A stretch of DNA of 39,425 nt from Hungatella sp. (GCA_022796015.1 JAAWHU010000026.1:1-39425); one strand, 5' to 3'; shown: positions 9,501 to 18,681, counted from the stretch's first letter. Notes: generated by a model from the sequence alone, not told the origin. Numbers and translations: made by a program.

Positions 9501-9562
9501 GGTACTGATTTTTGTTTTCCGCAAGGGAAGCTCTGACAAGGTATTAGGAATGGGGATAGCAG

Positions 9563-10396
9563 ATGATTGAATTAGGAAGACGACAGCTTTTGGAGGTTGT
9601 CCGGAAAAAAGAGTTTGGGGTTTACCTGGGGGAGAAGGCGAAGGATGAGACCGCTGTCCTGCTCCCGAGAAAGCAGGTGCCTGAGGGGACGCAGATCGGA
9701 GACAGAATCGAGGTTTTTATCTATAAGGATTCAGAGGACCGTCTCATTGCCACTACAGGGGAACCTAAGATACAGGTGGGGGAAGTAGCTGTTTTAAAGG
9801 TAAAAGAGGTGGGAAGGATCGGGGCATTTTTGGATATGGGTCTGGAAAAGGATCTCCTCCTTCCATTTAAAGAGCAGAACCACAAGCTTCAGGCCGGGGA
9901 GGAATGTCTGGTGGCGCTGTATGTGGACAAGAGCAGCCGTCTGGCGGCCACCATGAAGGTGTACTCCTATATGAGCAACCAGTCTCCCTACAAGAAGGAT
10001 GACAAGGTTACGGGAACCGTCTATGAGATCAATAAGGACTTAGGGGCATTTGTGGCAGTGGACAACAAGTACTACGGCATGATTCCCGCCAAGGAGCTCT
10101 TCGGAGATATCCGGGAGGGAGATGTGGTGGAAGCCAGAGTCGTGAAGGTCAGAGAGGATGGCAAGCTGGACTTAAGCCCAAGGGAGAAGGCCTATCTTCA
10201 GATGGATACGGACTCTCAGATGGTGTTAAAGGTGATAGACGAGTATGAGGGAGTACTGCCTTTTAACGACAAGGCCTCCCCTGAGATCATTAAGAGAGAA
10301 TTTCATTTAAGTAAGAATGCATTTAAGAGGGCTGTGGGCCGCCTGCTAAAAGAAGGCAAGATTAAGATAACGGAGAAAACCATAGAAAGGTTATAG
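9563..10396 (+). CDS. cvfB: S1-domain RNA-binding protein, CvfB/YitL family
   Basis: The 277-aa cytoplasmic protein has several S1-like OB folds. The second and third are recognisable in VKEVGRIGAFLDMGLEKDLL and TGTVYEINKDLGAFVAVDNK (split domains). A C-terminal winged-helix region follows (IKREFHLSKNAFKRAVGRLL). This is the order known for CvfB, an RNA-binding regulator that affects virulence genes in staphylococci. Length matches the family. It has its own promoter and is followed 10 bp later by a methyltransferase gene, probably in the same transcript. Confidence 0.9.
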   Translation: MIELGRRQLLEVVRKKEFGVYLGEKAKDETAVLLPRKQVPEGTQIGDRIEVFIYKDSEDRLIATTGEPKIQVGEVAVLKVKEVGRIGAFLDMGLEKDLLLPFKEQNHKLQAGEECLVALYVDKSSRLAATMKVYSYMSNQSPYKKDDKVTGTVYEINKDLGAFVAVDNKYYGMIPAKELFGDIREGDVVEARVVKVREDGKLDLSPREKAYLQMDTDSQMVLKVIDEYEGVLPFNDKASPEIIKREFHLSKNAFKRAVGRLLKEGKIKITEKTIERL

Positions 10397-10406
10397 GAGG
10401 TTCGTC

Positions 10407-10991
10407 TTGGACTCGATAGAATATTATAATAAATATGCGGCAAAAGTATATGAGGATACCATCGATGTGGACATGAGTGAGATTATGGAGGAATTCTTAA
10501 AGCTGCTGGAGGAGGGAGATACCATTCTGGATCTCGGATGCGGCTCGGGAAGAGACTCCCTGACCATGTATGAACTGGGGTATGATGTGACGCCTCTTGA
10601 CGCATCGGAGGAGATGTGCAAGCTGGCGGAGATACATACAGGGCTGGATGTGCTTCAGATGACATTTGAAGAGATGGAGTTTGAGGATGTATTTGACGGC
10701 ATCTGGGCCTGCGGCGCTTTGGTTCATGTTCCCAAAAACGAGATGCCGGAGATCTTAGGACGCCTCTATGATGCCCTGTGCAGAAAGGGGATACTCTATA
10801 TATCCGTTAAGAAGGGGGACTTTGAAGGCTTTCGGGGGGAGCGGTATTTTACCGACTACACCACGGACAGTCTTACATCCATAATTTCCAGGACAGGCCT
10901 TTTTGAGATCATAAAGACCTGGGAGACGGAGGATGTAAGATCCGGCCATACGGACACCGTGTGGGTGAACCTGCTGGCAAGAAAGCGGTAA
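10407..10991 (+). CDS. Class I SAM-dependent methyltransferase
   Basis: The 194-aa protein has motif I ILDLGCGSGRDSL, motif II area VTPLDASEEMC and a motif IV area IWACGALVHVPKNEM, the pattern of the Methyltransf_11/25 group. The target is unknown. The start is a TTG at 10407 with AGGAGG six bases upstream; no ATG fits better. It is probably co-transcribed with cvfB and ends at a strong terminator. Confidence 0.85.
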   Translation: MDSIEYYNKYAAKVYEDTIDVDMSEIMEEFLKLLEEGDTILDLGCGSGRDSLTMYELGYDVTPLDASEEMCKLAEIHTGLDVLQMTFEEMEFEDVFDGIWACGALVHVPKNEMPEILGRLYDALCRKGILYISVKKGDFEGFRGERYFTDYTTDSLTSIISRTGLFEIIKTWETEDVRSGHTDTVWVNLLARKR

Positions 10992-11007
10992 CCTGTATAA
11001 GAATCTG

Positions 11008-11036
11008 CGGCGCCTTTTTTAAGGCGCCGTTTTTTT
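11008..11036 (+). terminator. Intrinsic terminator
   Basis: CGGCGCCTT and AAGGCGCCG form a perfect 9-bp stem (11008-11029) with a TTTT loop, followed by a seven-T run. It ends the cvfB-methyltransferase transcript 16 bp after the stop codon. The next gene starts only 13 bp further, so some read-through or a promoter inside the methyltransferase gene is needed to express it. Confidence 0.88.
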
Positions 11037-11048
11037 AAGGAGGACATT

Positions 11049-11888
11049 ATGAAGAAATATCCGGTGATCGTTGATTATCTGATGATTATTGTGGGAGCGT
11101 CGATTATGGGGTTTGCCATTAAGAACCTTTATGACCCCATAAACCTGGTTACGGGAGGCGTATCAGGAATTGCCATTATTATGAAGAGCGTTGCAGGCAT
11201 TCCCCTGTGGATTACCAATACCGTGTGCAATATCCCTCTGTTTCTTGCAGCCTGGAAGATGAAGGGCTGGACCTTTATTAAGAGAACCTTTACGGCTACG
11301 GCAGCCCTGTCTTTGTCCCTGTATGTGATCCCGGAGATGCCTTTCCTCATGGACGACTTGTTCCTTACCTCCTTGTTCGGAGGGATTGTCAGCGGCCTGG
11401 GAGTCGGCCTGGTATTTTTGTTTCAGGCGACGACAGGAGGCACGGACATGCTTGCCGCTCTCCTTCAGAAGCTGTTCCGCCATTATTCCATAGCCCACAT
11501 TATGCAGGTTCTGGATGCCATGGTGGTGCTTTTAGGTGCGGCGGTGTTTGGCATCCGATATGCCCTCTATGCGCTGATCGCCATCTACACGGTGTCAAAG
11601 GTGTCTGACGGTTTTCTGGAGGGCCTTCATTTCTCCAAACAGGCCTATGTGATCTCCGACCGGTACGAGGAGATCGCCCAGGCGGTGATGAACAAGATGG
11701 AGAGAGGCGTTACGGCTGTGGACGCAGTGGGAATGTATTCCGGGGAGAATAAAAAGATGCTGTTCTGCGTGGTCTCCAAGAAGGAGATTGTGACCTTGAG
11801 AGAGATTGTGAAGGGGATTGACAGAAAGGCATTTTTGATTGTTTCCGACGTTCGGGAAGTGTTTGGAGAGGGCTTTATCGAATATTAA
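11049..11888 (+). CDS. YitT family membrane protein
   Basis: The 279-aa protein has five to six hydrophobic segments over the first 175 residues (e.g. YLMIIVGASIMGFAIKNLY, GGVSGIAIIMKS, LVFLFQATTGGTDMLAALL). A soluble C-terminal DUF2179-like domain follows (AVMNKMERGVTAVDAVGMYSG in parts, ending VSDVREVFGEGF). This is the standard YitT architecture, whose transport role is unproven. AAGGAGG lies 7 bases before ATG. Confidence 0.9.
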   Translation: MKKYPVIVDYLMIIVGASIMGFAIKNLYDPINLVTGGVSGIAIIMKSVAGIPLWITNTVCNIPLFLAAWKMKGWTFIKRTFTATAALSLSLYVIPEMPFLMDDLFLTSLFGGIVSGLGVGLVFLFQATTGGTDMLAALLQKLFRHYSIAHIMQVLDAMVVLLGAAVFGIRYALYALIAIYTVSKVSDGFLEGLHFSKQAYVISDRYEEIAQAVMNKMERGVTAVDAVGMYSGENKKMLFCVVSKKEIVTLREIVKGIDRKAFLIVSDVREVFGEGFIEY

Positions 11889-11972
11889 CATAAAAGAAAT
11901 GAAATTCTGTGCAAACTTTTGCGTTTTCGGTTAGTTAAAAAAATCAATATACAGATTAGCCAAATAAGAAAA

Positions 11973-12002
11973 ATGGATTTTGGTAAATAACAATATGGCA
12001 AA
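11973..12002 (+). promoter_or_regulatory. Leader/promoter zone of the sugar ABC ATPase gene (weak prediction)
   Basis: The 200-bp gap before the ATPase gene is AT-rich. The best core promoter I see is a TTGGTA-like element and a TATAGT-like element about 18 bp apart near 11980-12010. A TATGAT sits further down near 12019. A short GGGG/CCCC hairpin lies in the leader near 12040. No clear operator or catabolite-response element was found. Confidence 0.3.
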
Positions 12003-12088
12003 ATATAGTCCTTTCGTGTATGATATAAGAAACAAGCAGAGGGGTCTCCCCCGCGATTCTATTTCATTTTTAACAGGAGGATTTAAGA

Positions 12089-13201
12089 ATGGCTAGTTTG
12101 TCATTAAAGAATGTAACAAAGGCATATCCTAACGGATTTGTGGCAGTAAAAGATTTTAACCTGGAGATTGCAGATAAGGAGTTTATCATCTTTGTAGGGC
12201 CATCCGGATGCGGTAAGTCTACCACCCTGCGTATGGTTGCAGGTTTGGAGGATATTTCTTCCGGCGAACTGTACATTGATGGCAAGCTGGTTAACGATGT
12301 AGAGCCAAAAGACAGAGATATTGCCATGGTATTCCAGAACTATGCTCTGTATCCCCATATGTCAGTATATGACAACATGGCTTTTGGTTTGAAGCTGAGA
12401 AAGACTCCTAAGGATGAGATTGATAAGCTGGTTCATGAGGCTGCAAGAATCCTTGACCTGGAGCATCTGTTAGACCGTAAGCCCAAGGCTCTGTCCGGTG
12501 GTCAGAGACAGCGTGTTGCCATGGGCCGTGCAATCGTGCGTAATCCTAAGGTATTCCTGATGGACGAGCCGCTGTCCAACTTGGATGCCAAGCTGAGAGG
12601 CCAGATGCGTATTGAGATCTCTAAGCTTCATCAGAGACTGCAGGCAACCATCATCTATGTAACTCACGATCAGACCGAGGCTATGACACTTGGTACCAGA
12701 ATCGTAGTTATGAAGGATGGCGTTGTTCAGCAGGTTGATTCTCCTCAGAACCTGTACGATAAGCCATGCAACAAGTTCGTTGCCGGATTCATCGGAGCAC
12801 CTCAGATGAATATGGTAGACGCCGTTGTAGGCAAAGAAGGCTCTGACGTTACTTTGACTTTCGGCAGCCACACGATTTCCCTTCCTGCAGAGAAAGGAAA
12901 AGTGCTGGAGGCCAGCAATTATATCGGCAAGACCGTAACTCTTGGTATTCGTCCGGAAGATTTACATGATGATCAGGCTTGGTTAGATGCTTCTCCAAAG
13001 AGTGTGATCGAGGCAACCGTTCGTGTATATGAGCTGCTGGGTGCAGAGGTATTCCTGTACTTTGATGTGGAAGAGTCCAACTTCACCGCAAGAGTAAATC
13101 CGCGTACAGCTGCAAGAGTAGGCGACAACGTAAAGCTGGCTCTTGACTTAACCAAGATCCATGTATTCGACAAGGATACAGAGCAGATTATCGTAAATTA
13201 G
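12089..13201 (+). CDS. Sugar ABC transporter ATPase, MsmX/UgpC type
   Basis: The 370-aa ATPase has Walker A GPSGCGKST, Q-loop FQNYALYPHMSVYDN, signature LSGGQRQRVAMGRA, Walker B VFLMDEPLSNLDAK and switch THDQ. A C-terminal MalK-like regulatory/OB domain (FIGAPQMNM, GIRPEDLH) completes it. No sugar permease or binding protein is next to it, and it sits between its own leader and a terminator. In Firmicutes such solitary MsmX-type ATPases energise several carbohydrate importers encoded elsewhere; that role is inferred here. Confidence 0.92.
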   Translation: MASLSLKNVTKAYPNGFVAVKDFNLEIADKEFIIFVGPSGCGKSTTLRMVAGLEDISSGELYIDGKLVNDVEPKDRDIAMVFQNYALYPHMSVYDNMAFGLKLRKTPKDEIDKLVHEAARILDLEHLLDRKPKALSGGQRQRVAMGRAIVRNPKVFLMDEPLSNLDAKLRGQMRIEISKLHQRLQATIIYVTHDQTEAMTLGTRIVVMKDGVVQQVDSPQNLYDKPCNKFVAGFIGAPQMNMVDAVVGKEGSDVTLTFGSHTISLPAEKGKVLEASNYIGKTVTLGIRPEDLHDDQAWLDASPKSVIEATVRVYELLGAEVFLYFDVEESNFTARVNPRTAARVGDNVKLALDLTKIHVFDKDTEQIIVN

Positions 13202-13221
13202 TCAAACCAACCTTTAGAAAT

Positions 13222-13259
13222 AAAAAGCAGGCAAGTATTCATACTTGCTTGCTTTTTTT
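13222..13259 (+). terminator. Intrinsic terminator after the MsmX-type gene
   Basis: GCAGGCAAGTA and TACTTGCTTGC pair (one mismatch) around TTCA, preceded by an A-run and followed by TTTTTTT. It starts about 20 bp after the stop. Confidence 0.9.
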
Positions 13260-13321
13260 CTCTTTTTGCTATAAGATAATAGAAAGATGTAAGGCAAGTT
13301 TACAAAAAAGGAGAGTGTGCT

Positions 13322-14410
13322 ATGATTTCAAATCAGATACTTCAGACAACCATCGATGGCCTGAAAGGCATTACAAGAATAGATCTCTGTGTCTGTGAGA
13401 CAGAAGGCAAAGTCCTTGCCACCACATTTCCCGATGCAGAAGAGTACGAAAGCTCCATCCTCGCTTTTGTAGATTCGCCGGCAGACAGCCAGGTAATCCA
13501 GGGCTATCAGTTCTTTAAGGTTTTTGATGAGCACCAGCTGGAATATATTCTTCTTGCCAAGGGCGGAAGCGATGATGCATATATGGTGGGAAAGCTTGCT
13601 GCTTTTCAGATTCAGAATCTTTTGGTGGCTTATAAAGAGCGGTTTGACAAAGATAATTTTATCAAGAATCTGCTTTTGGATAACCTTCTGCTGGTGGATA
13701 TTTACAACCGGGCGAAGAAGCTTCACATTGAGACCAGTGTAAAGCGGGTTGTGTATATTATTGAGACCAAGCATGAGAAGGATGCCAATGCTTTGGAGAC
13801 CGTAAGAAGCCTTTTTGCAAGCAAGACCAAAGATTTTATCACTGCCGTGGATGAGAAGAACATTATCCTGGTAAAAGAGGTGAAGCCTGCAGAGACCTAT
13901 GACGACTTGGAGAAGACGGCCAACATGGTGCTGGATATGCTGAACACCGAGGCCATGACTAAGGTCCATGTGGCCTTCGGTACGGTGGTAGGCGAGATCA
14001 AGGAGGTGTCCCGCTCCTACAAGGAGGCCAAGATGGCTCTGGATGTGGGAAAGATTTTCTACAGCGACAAGAATGTGATTGCCTACAACAAACTGGGTAT
14101 CGGCCGTCTGATCTATCAGCTCCCTATACCGCTGTGCAGAATGTTTATCAAGGAGATCTTCGATGGCAAGTCCCCGGACGAGTTTGATGATGAGACCCTG
14201 ACTACCATCAATAAGTTTTTTGAGAACAGCCTCAATGTTTCCGAGACATCCAGACAGCTGTACATCCACAGGAACACCTTGGTATACCGCTTAGATAAGC
14301 TCCAGAAAAGTACTGGATTGGATCTCCGGATCTTTGAAGATGCCATTACCTTTAAGATTGCGCTTATGGTGGTAAAATACATGAAATATATGGAGAATTC
14401 AGACTTTTAG
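13322..14410 (+). CDS. CdaR/PucR-family transcriptional regulator
   Basis: The 362-aa protein has an N-terminal sensor-like region, a middle degenerate GGDEF-like region (VHVAFGTVVGEIKEVSRSY region) and a C-terminal PucR-type helix-turn-helix (NVSETSRQLYIHRNTLVYRL). The CdaR family commonly senses sugar diacids, but this member lies directly upstream of ftsE, ftsX and an S41 protease, 17 bp before ftsE. A role in controlling cell-envelope genes is therefore more likely than sugar-acid use; that is inference. ATG follows AAAAAGGAGAG. Confidence 0.8.
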   Translation: MISNQILQTTIDGLKGITRIDLCVCETEGKVLATTFPDAEEYESSILAFVDSPADSQVIQGYQFFKVFDEHQLEYILLAKGGSDDAYMVGKLAAFQIQNLLVAYKERFDKDNFIKNLLLDNLLLVDIYNRAKKLHIETSVKRVVYIIETKHEKDANALETVRSLFASKTKDFITAVDEKNIILVKEVKPAETYDDLEKTANMVLDMLNTEAMTKVHVAFGTVVGEIKEVSRSYKEAKMALDVGKIFYSDKNVIAYNKLGIGRLIYQLPIPLCRMFIKEIFDGKSPDEFDDETLTTINKFFENSLNVSETSRQLYIHRNTLVYRLDKLQKSTGLDLRIFEDAITFKIALMVVKYMKYMENSDF

Positions 14411-14427
14411 GGGATCAGGGACCAAAG

Positions 14428-15111
14428 ATGATAGAAATTACCAATGTATACAAAACTTACGATACCGGCAATAAGGCTCTGCGGAATATTAACATTGAGA
14501 TTGAAGATGGGGAGTTTGTGTTTATTGTGGGCCGAAGCGGTTCCGGCAAATCCACGCTCCTTAAGCTTCTTTTAAAGGAGGCAGAGCCGACTTCCGGCAA
14601 GATCGTAGTCAATGACATGAATCTGGGCAAGATGCCCAGACGATATGTCCCGAAGTACCGCAGAAGGCTGGGAGTCGTGTTTCAGGACTTCCGGCTTTTA
14701 AAGGACAGAAATGTCTATGAGAATGTGGCGTTTGCCCAGAGGGTCATCGGCGCATCTCCAAGGAAGATCAAGGAGAGGGTGCCCCTGATGCTTCAGATGG
14801 TAGGCCTGTCTTCCAAATACAAATCTTATCCTCAGCAGCTGTCAGGAGGGGAGCAGCAGCGGGTAGCCATTGCCCGGGCTCTGATCAACCGTCCTGAGGT
14901 GCTGCTGGCCGATGAGCCCACAGGGAACTTAGACCATCACAATGCCATCGAGATCATGAAGTTGTTGGATGAGATCAACCGCATGGGGACTACGGTGGTG
15001 GTGGTAACCCACAGCAATGAGATTGTCAATCTGATGCAGAGACGGGTCATTACTATGGACCGGGGCTGTGTTGTAAGTGATGAAGAAGGCGGATTGATTC
15101 ATGAGAATTAG
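14428..15111 (+). CDS. ftsE: Cell division ATP-binding protein FtsE
   Basis: The 227-aa protein is a typical FtsE, with GRSGSGKST (Walker A), [20 protein letters not shown] (Q-loop), [15 protein letters not shown] (signature) and [12 protein letters not shown] (Walker B). FtsEX regulates peptidoglycan hydrolases at the membrane, and FtsE works as a dimer under two FtsX subunits. The gene overlaps ftsX by 11 bp, indicating translational coupling. Confidence 0.96.
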   Translation: MIEITNVYKTYDTGNKALRNINIEIEDGEFVFIVGRSGSGKSTLLKLLLKEAEPTSGKIVVNDMNLGKMPRRYVPKYRRRLGVVFQDFRLLKDRNVYENVAFAQRVIGASPRKIKERVPLMLQMVGLSSKYKSYPQQLSGGEQQRVAIARALINRPEVLLADEPTGNLDHHNAIEIMKLLDEINRMGTTVVVVTHSNEIVNLMQRRVITMDRGCVVSDEEGGLIHEN

Positions 15112-16009
15112 TACATTTTGGTATTGCCTGAAAGAAGGCGTCAAGAATATATGCAGAAATATCTGGTTTTCCTTGGCATCTGTGGCAACGATTTCTGCGT
15201 GTATTTTTTTATTTTGTTTGTTTTTCAGTATTATTGTAAATATTCAGCATGTGGTGAAGAATGTGGAGGGAACCATCGGCATTACCGTATTTTTTGATGA
15301 TGAACTATCTGAGGAGGAGATCAAGAGGATCGGCTCGGAGATTGCAAAGCAGCCTCAGATCAGTGATATGAAGTTCACATCGGCCCAGGAAGCATGGGAG
15401 AACATGAAGAACGAATACTTTGCCGGACATGAGGATCTGGCGGAGGGGTTTGCCGACGATAATCCTCTGGCCGGATCTGCATCGTACCAGATTTTTCTCC
15501 ACGATATTACGGCTCAGGATCAGGTGGTAGCTTATCTCAAGGGAGTGCCGGGGGTGAGGCAGGTAAATTATTCCAACAGCGCTGCGGCAGGCTTAAGCAG
15601 CTTCAATGCGGTGATCGGAATCCTGTCCCTGGTGATTATCGGCGTTCTGCTGGCGGTTTCCGTGTTCCTGATCAGCAACACCATCAATGTAGCCGCATCC
15701 TTTAGAAAGAATGAGAATGAGATTATGAGGTATATCGGGGCCACCAACTATATGATCCGGGCGCCTTTTGTGGTGGAAGGAATCGTTATCGGGCTTATGG
15801 GGGCAGGGATTCCGCTGGTAGGTATGTATTTTCTGTATCTGCGCTCCGTAGGATATCTGATGGCAAAGTTCCAGATTCTTTCCCGGATTTTTCAGTTTCT
15901 GCCCCTCAGCTACATATTCCCTTACATGACTGTTGTGGCGGTGCTGCTGGGCCTTGGAATCGGTTTTTTTGCAAGTTTCTTTACCATAAGAAAACATCTA
16001 AAAGTATAA
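15101..16009 (+). CDS. ftsX: Cell division membrane protein FtsX
   Basis: The 302-aa protein has an N-terminal membrane segment, an extracellular loop of about 130 residues with FTSAQEAWENMK and NPLAGSASYQIFL, and three C-terminal membrane segments. The characteristic motif NTINVAASFRKNENEIMRYI lies between segments two and three. The order is the same as in Firmicute FtsX, which transmits FtsE's ATPase state to an extracytoplasmic hydrolase. No hydrolase partner such as PcsB follows; an S41 protease does. Confidence 0.95.
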   Translation: MRISTFWYCLKEGVKNICRNIWFSLASVATISACIFLFCLFFSIIVNIQHVVKNVEGTIGITVFFDDELSEEEIKRIGSEIAKQPQISDMKFTSAQEAWENMKNEYFAGHEDLAEGFADDNPLAGSASYQIFLHDITAQDQVVAYLKGVPGVRQVNYSNSAAAGLSSFNAVIGILSLVIIGVLLAVSVFLISNTINVAASFRKNENEIMRYIGATNYMIRAPFVVEGIVIGLMGAGIPLVGMYFLYLRSVGYLMAKFQILSRIFQFLPLSYIFPYMTVVAVLLGLGIGFFASFFTIRKHLKV

Positions 16010-16088
16010 TCTTGTTTTTGTTGGGAATATTAAGTTTATATGGCCTGTCCTACCATCAGGCTGTGTAGGCCTGTAAAAGGAGTATGAT

Positions 16089-17414
16089 ATGGAGAGTAAG
16101 AACAAATTTTGGAAAGGAGTCCTGGTAGGTGCCCTTGTGATGGCCTTTGCAGGACTGGTGATTGTGGGGGTGTCGGCAGGCATCTTCCTTATAGGAAAGA
16201 CAGTGATGGATCAGCCCGCTCAGATTGTGGAGGAGAGCAGCGTTTCCACTGCCGGGGAGGGAGATCTGGATTTTGACCGGATCACGGAAAAAATGGATTA
16301 TATCCAGAGCATTGTGTCCCAGTATTACCTCTTTGAGGAGGATCCTGAGAGGGTGGAGGATGGCATCTATATGGGCCTGATGTATGGCCTCAACGATCCC
16401 TATTCGGTCTACTATAATGAAAAGGACTATCAATCCATGCTGGAGGATACGTCAGGGGAGTACTGCGGCATCGGCGCCATGGTTTCCCAAAACCGTTCCA
16501 CAGGGATTGCCACGGTAATCAAGGTTTTTGAAAATGCGCCGGCCTTTGAAGCCGGAATGCTTCCAGGGGACATTATCTACAAGGTGGAAGGGGAAGATGT
16601 GACAGGGATTGATCTGGATCTGCTGATCAGCAATTATATCAGAGGAGAGGAAGGAAGCAGGGTAAAGCTAACGGTCCTCCGGGGAGACTCCAATGAGGAG
16701 GTGGACCTGTCCATAGAGCGTCGTCAGATCGAAATTCCTACAGTGGAGCATGAGATGCTTGAAGACCAGGTGGGATATATCTATGTGATGCAGTTTGACC
16801 AGGTTACAGGGCAGCAGTTTAAGACGGCGGTGGATGATCTGGAGAGCCAGGGCATGGAGAAACTGATTGTGGACTTAAGAGATAACCCGGGCGGGCTTCT
16901 TGACGCAGTAGTGGAGATGCTGGCCTATGTGCTTCCCGAGGATAAGATGGAGGGAATGCTGGTGTACACTGCGGACAAAGACGGGAAGGGAGACCGGTTC
17001 TTCTGCAAGGATGGAACCATCCAGTATGAGAGTGACTACAGACAGCATAACAGCGCATATCCGGTGGAGGATAACCACGAACTGGACATTCCCTTGGCAG
17101 TCCTTGTCAACGGCAACTCTGCCAGCGCTTCGGAGGTATTCACCGGGGCTATCCAGGACTATGAGGCCGGCGTGGTAGTGGGAACCCAGACCTTCGGCAA
17201 GGGGATTGTCCAAAGCCTTCTGCCCCTGGGGGATGGCACGGCCATTAAGCTGACCACAGCCCACTATTATACGCCCAGCGGTTTTGACCTTCACGGCGTA
17301 GGCCTTGCGCCGGATGTGGAAGTGGATCTGGACGAAGAGCTGAAGACTAAGGCTGTGGTGGAAAAGAGTGAGGATAATCAGCTTATGGCGGCTATTGAGG
17401 CGCTGGATTCGTAA
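16089..17414 (+). CDS. S41 family C-terminal processing peptidase (CtpA/CtpB-like)
   Basis: The 441-aa protein has an N-terminal membrane anchor (GVLVGALVMAFAGLVIVGVS), a PDZ domain with GIATVIKVFENAPAFEAGML, and an S41 catalytic core. The Ser-Lys dyad is S346 (in NSASASE) and K371 (in TFGKGIV), spaced 25 residues as in the family. It acts outside the membrane on protein C-termini. It follows ftsX after a 79-bp gap with its own AAAAGGAG site, and a strong terminator ends it. Linkage to ftsEX suggests processing of an envelope protein or hydrolase; substrate unknown. Confidence 0.93.
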   Translation: MESKNKFWKGVLVGALVMAFAGLVIVGVSAGIFLIGKTVMDQPAQIVEESSVSTAGEGDLDFDRITEKMDYIQSIVSQYYLFEEDPERVEDGIYMGLMYGLNDPYSVYYNEKDYQSMLEDTSGEYCGIGAMVSQNRSTGIATVIKVFENAPAFEAGMLPGDIIYKVEGEDVTGIDLDLLISNYIRGEEGSRVKLTVLRGDSNEEVDLSIERRQIEIPTVEHEMLEDQVGYIYVMQFDQVTGQQFKTAVDDLESQGMEKLIVDLRDNPGGLLDAVVEMLAYVLPEDKMEGMLVYTADKDGKGDRFFCKDGTIQYESDYRQHNSAYPVEDNHELDIPLAVLVNGNSASASEVFTGAIQDYEAGVVVGTQTFGKGIVQSLLPLGDGTAIKLTTAHYYTPSGFDLHGVGLAPDVEVDLDEELKTKAVVEKSEDNQLMAAIEALDS

Positions 17415-17455
17415 AGTTAGGGGGACGCTGACAGACAGCGGCCCAGGACAGAAAG

Positions 17456-17499
17456 GAAGCACCTTCAGATGATGGATTCATCTGTCGGTGCTTCTTTTC
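17456..17499 (+). terminator. Strong intrinsic terminator after the S41 peptidase
   Basis: GAAGCACC (17456-17463) pairs with GGTGCTTC (17487-17494). An inner AGATGA/TCATCT stem closes the loop, and TTTTC follows. It sits between convergent genes and touches the stop codon of the minus-strand gene. Confidence 0.9.
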
Positions 17500-18236
17500 T
17501 ATTGTAAACGGTTTAGTTCAAAATACAAGGGCGTCAGTACCGCATTGATAACCAGGGCGTAAAACAAGGTAAGCACGGCCACCGATATATCCCCCAATAA
17601 TGCAGGGACAGCAAGCTGGGAATCAATCATATGATTACGCAGAAGATTCACTATACTGATTATAAAACCAATGCTTCCCCAGATGAAACTGGATCTGCAT
17701 ACCAGCTTAAGCGCGTTGGTGCTGTCCCTTACCATTTCCGCCGTGCAATGGTCTCTTTTAATGATATAGACAAATGCCTTTAGAAAGCCCCGCCAATATC
17801 CGGTACATAGCAGCATTAGAAGACTGGGAATCAGAATAAATGCCATACTGATGGAATCTACAAAATACCAGGTTCTGCTGCCCACCCCATATTTGACGAT
17901 AAACAGCGCCCCTAAAATCGGGATTACAAGTTTTACAAGGAAATTTGATCTTTTTAGGGCGTTATTTGCCTTTTGCTGCAATTCCACAAGATTTTCTTCT
18001 GCTCTTTTTTGATAATTTTCCATGGCAATCCTTTCTCCGCTGAGCAGTTCATTTACACTGATCCCAAGTATTTTACATAAGTCCAGCATAATGGAGGCGT
18101 CCGGAATGCTTTTTCCGGTTTCCCATTTTGATACTGCCCGGTTGGTAATATTTAACTGTTCTGCTAACTGTGTCTGTGTAAGTCCCTTCTCCTTTCGACA
18201 GGCTGCAATGAACTTTCCTATGGCTTCTTGGTTCAT
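17499..18236 (-). CDS. XRE-family regulator with C-terminal membrane domain
   Basis: I chose the ATG at 18236 (MNQEAIGKFIAACRKEKG) because AAGGAGG lies 8 bases upstream. The 245-aa product begins with a Cro/CI helix-turn-helix (LTQTQLAEQLNITNRAVSKW, residues about 15-36). An alpha-helical linker and four hydrophobic segments follow (e.g. KLVIPILGALFIVKYGVG, MAFILIPSLLMLLC). This fusion of XRE and a membrane domain is common in clostridia, often as a membrane-tethered sensor-regulator, with no known ligand. It converges on the S41 gene. Its own promoter region (18237-18343) is short, and no clear operator was seen. Confidence 0.85.
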   Translation of the reverse strand: MNQEAIGKFIAACRKEKGLTQTQLAEQLNITNRAVSKWETGKSIPDASIMLDLCKILGISVNELLSGERIAMENYQKRAEENLVELQQKANNALKRSNFLVKLVIPILGALFIVKYGVGSRTWYFVDSISMAFILIPSLLMLLCTGYWRGFLKAFVYIIKRDHCTAEMVRDSTNALKLVCRSSFIWGSIGFIISIVNLLRNHMIDSQLAVPALLGDISVAVLTLFYALVINAVLTPLYFELNRLQ

Positions 18237-18343
18237 GTTTTTGTCCTCCTTGCCACCAGTATAACAGAAAAAAATTGCTTTGGAACTAACCATTGGTTGA
18301 TTTTGGCAGATTCAACCAGCAGTGGATTGCCAACAGCCCTTTT

Positions 18344-18634
18344 TTATAATAGCTGGCCTTCTCTCCATCTTTTTAAAGTCGGAAACCACTGATTCATCAT
18401 AGTCCGGGCCTCTTCCTGAGTACCCATGGGATGTCCGTTTTCTTCATTGAACTTCAGGTTGAAACAGATCATTTCCTCCATGGTCATGGCAGGGGTGGTG
18501 AAGGCGCCCTTTTCATAGCAGTAGCAGCAGTAATCCTCATTTCTGCTTCCATCCTCATTGGTTCCGAAGTCCGTATCCGCCTCCATAGGCATACCGCAGC
18601 TCTGGCAGAATTGTTTTGACATGACATGTTCCAT
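18344..18634 (-). CDS. Putative zinc-ribbon protein
   Basis: The 96-aa protein has paired cysteine motifs CQSCGMPM (residues about 10-17) and CCYCYEKG, then TPAMTMEEMICFNLKF. This is the layout of the 'putative zinc ribbon' family (PF12674), whose function is unknown. GGAGG lies 8 bases before the ATG at 18634. The promoter upstream carries an extended -10 and a 23-bp palindrome, so it is probably regulated, plausibly by the WYL regulator encoded just upstream on the same strand. Confidence 0.82.
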   Translation of the reverse strand: MEHVMSKQFCQSCGMPMEADTDFGTNEDGSRNEDYCCYCYEKGAFTTPAMTMEEMICFNLKFNEENGHPMGTQEEARTMMNQWFPTLKRWREGQLL

Positions 18635-18667
18635 AAGTTAATCCTCCTTTGATTTAAGTATATTCCT

Positions 18668-18676
18668 ATTATATCA
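18668..18676 (-). promoter_or_regulatory. Extended -10 promoter of the zinc-ribbon gene
   Basis: On the minus strand TGATATAAT gives a TGn-extended perfect TATAAT (-10 at 18668-18673). The -35 region is poor (AAACTT at 17 bp) and falls inside the palindrome at 18682-18704, consistent with a promoter that is repressed or activator-dependent. Confidence 0.6.
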
Positions 18677-18681
18677 TAATA

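Noticed and set aside
11930..11960. Catabolite-response element upstream of the sugar ATPase
   Set aside because: The TGCAAACTTTTGCG string only partly fits the CcpA consensus and is not placed over a clear promoter.
13328..14269. 313-aa open frame on the minus strand
   Set aside because: It is the antisense shadow of the CdaR-like gene, which has clear domain motifs, and shows no protein-like pattern of its own.
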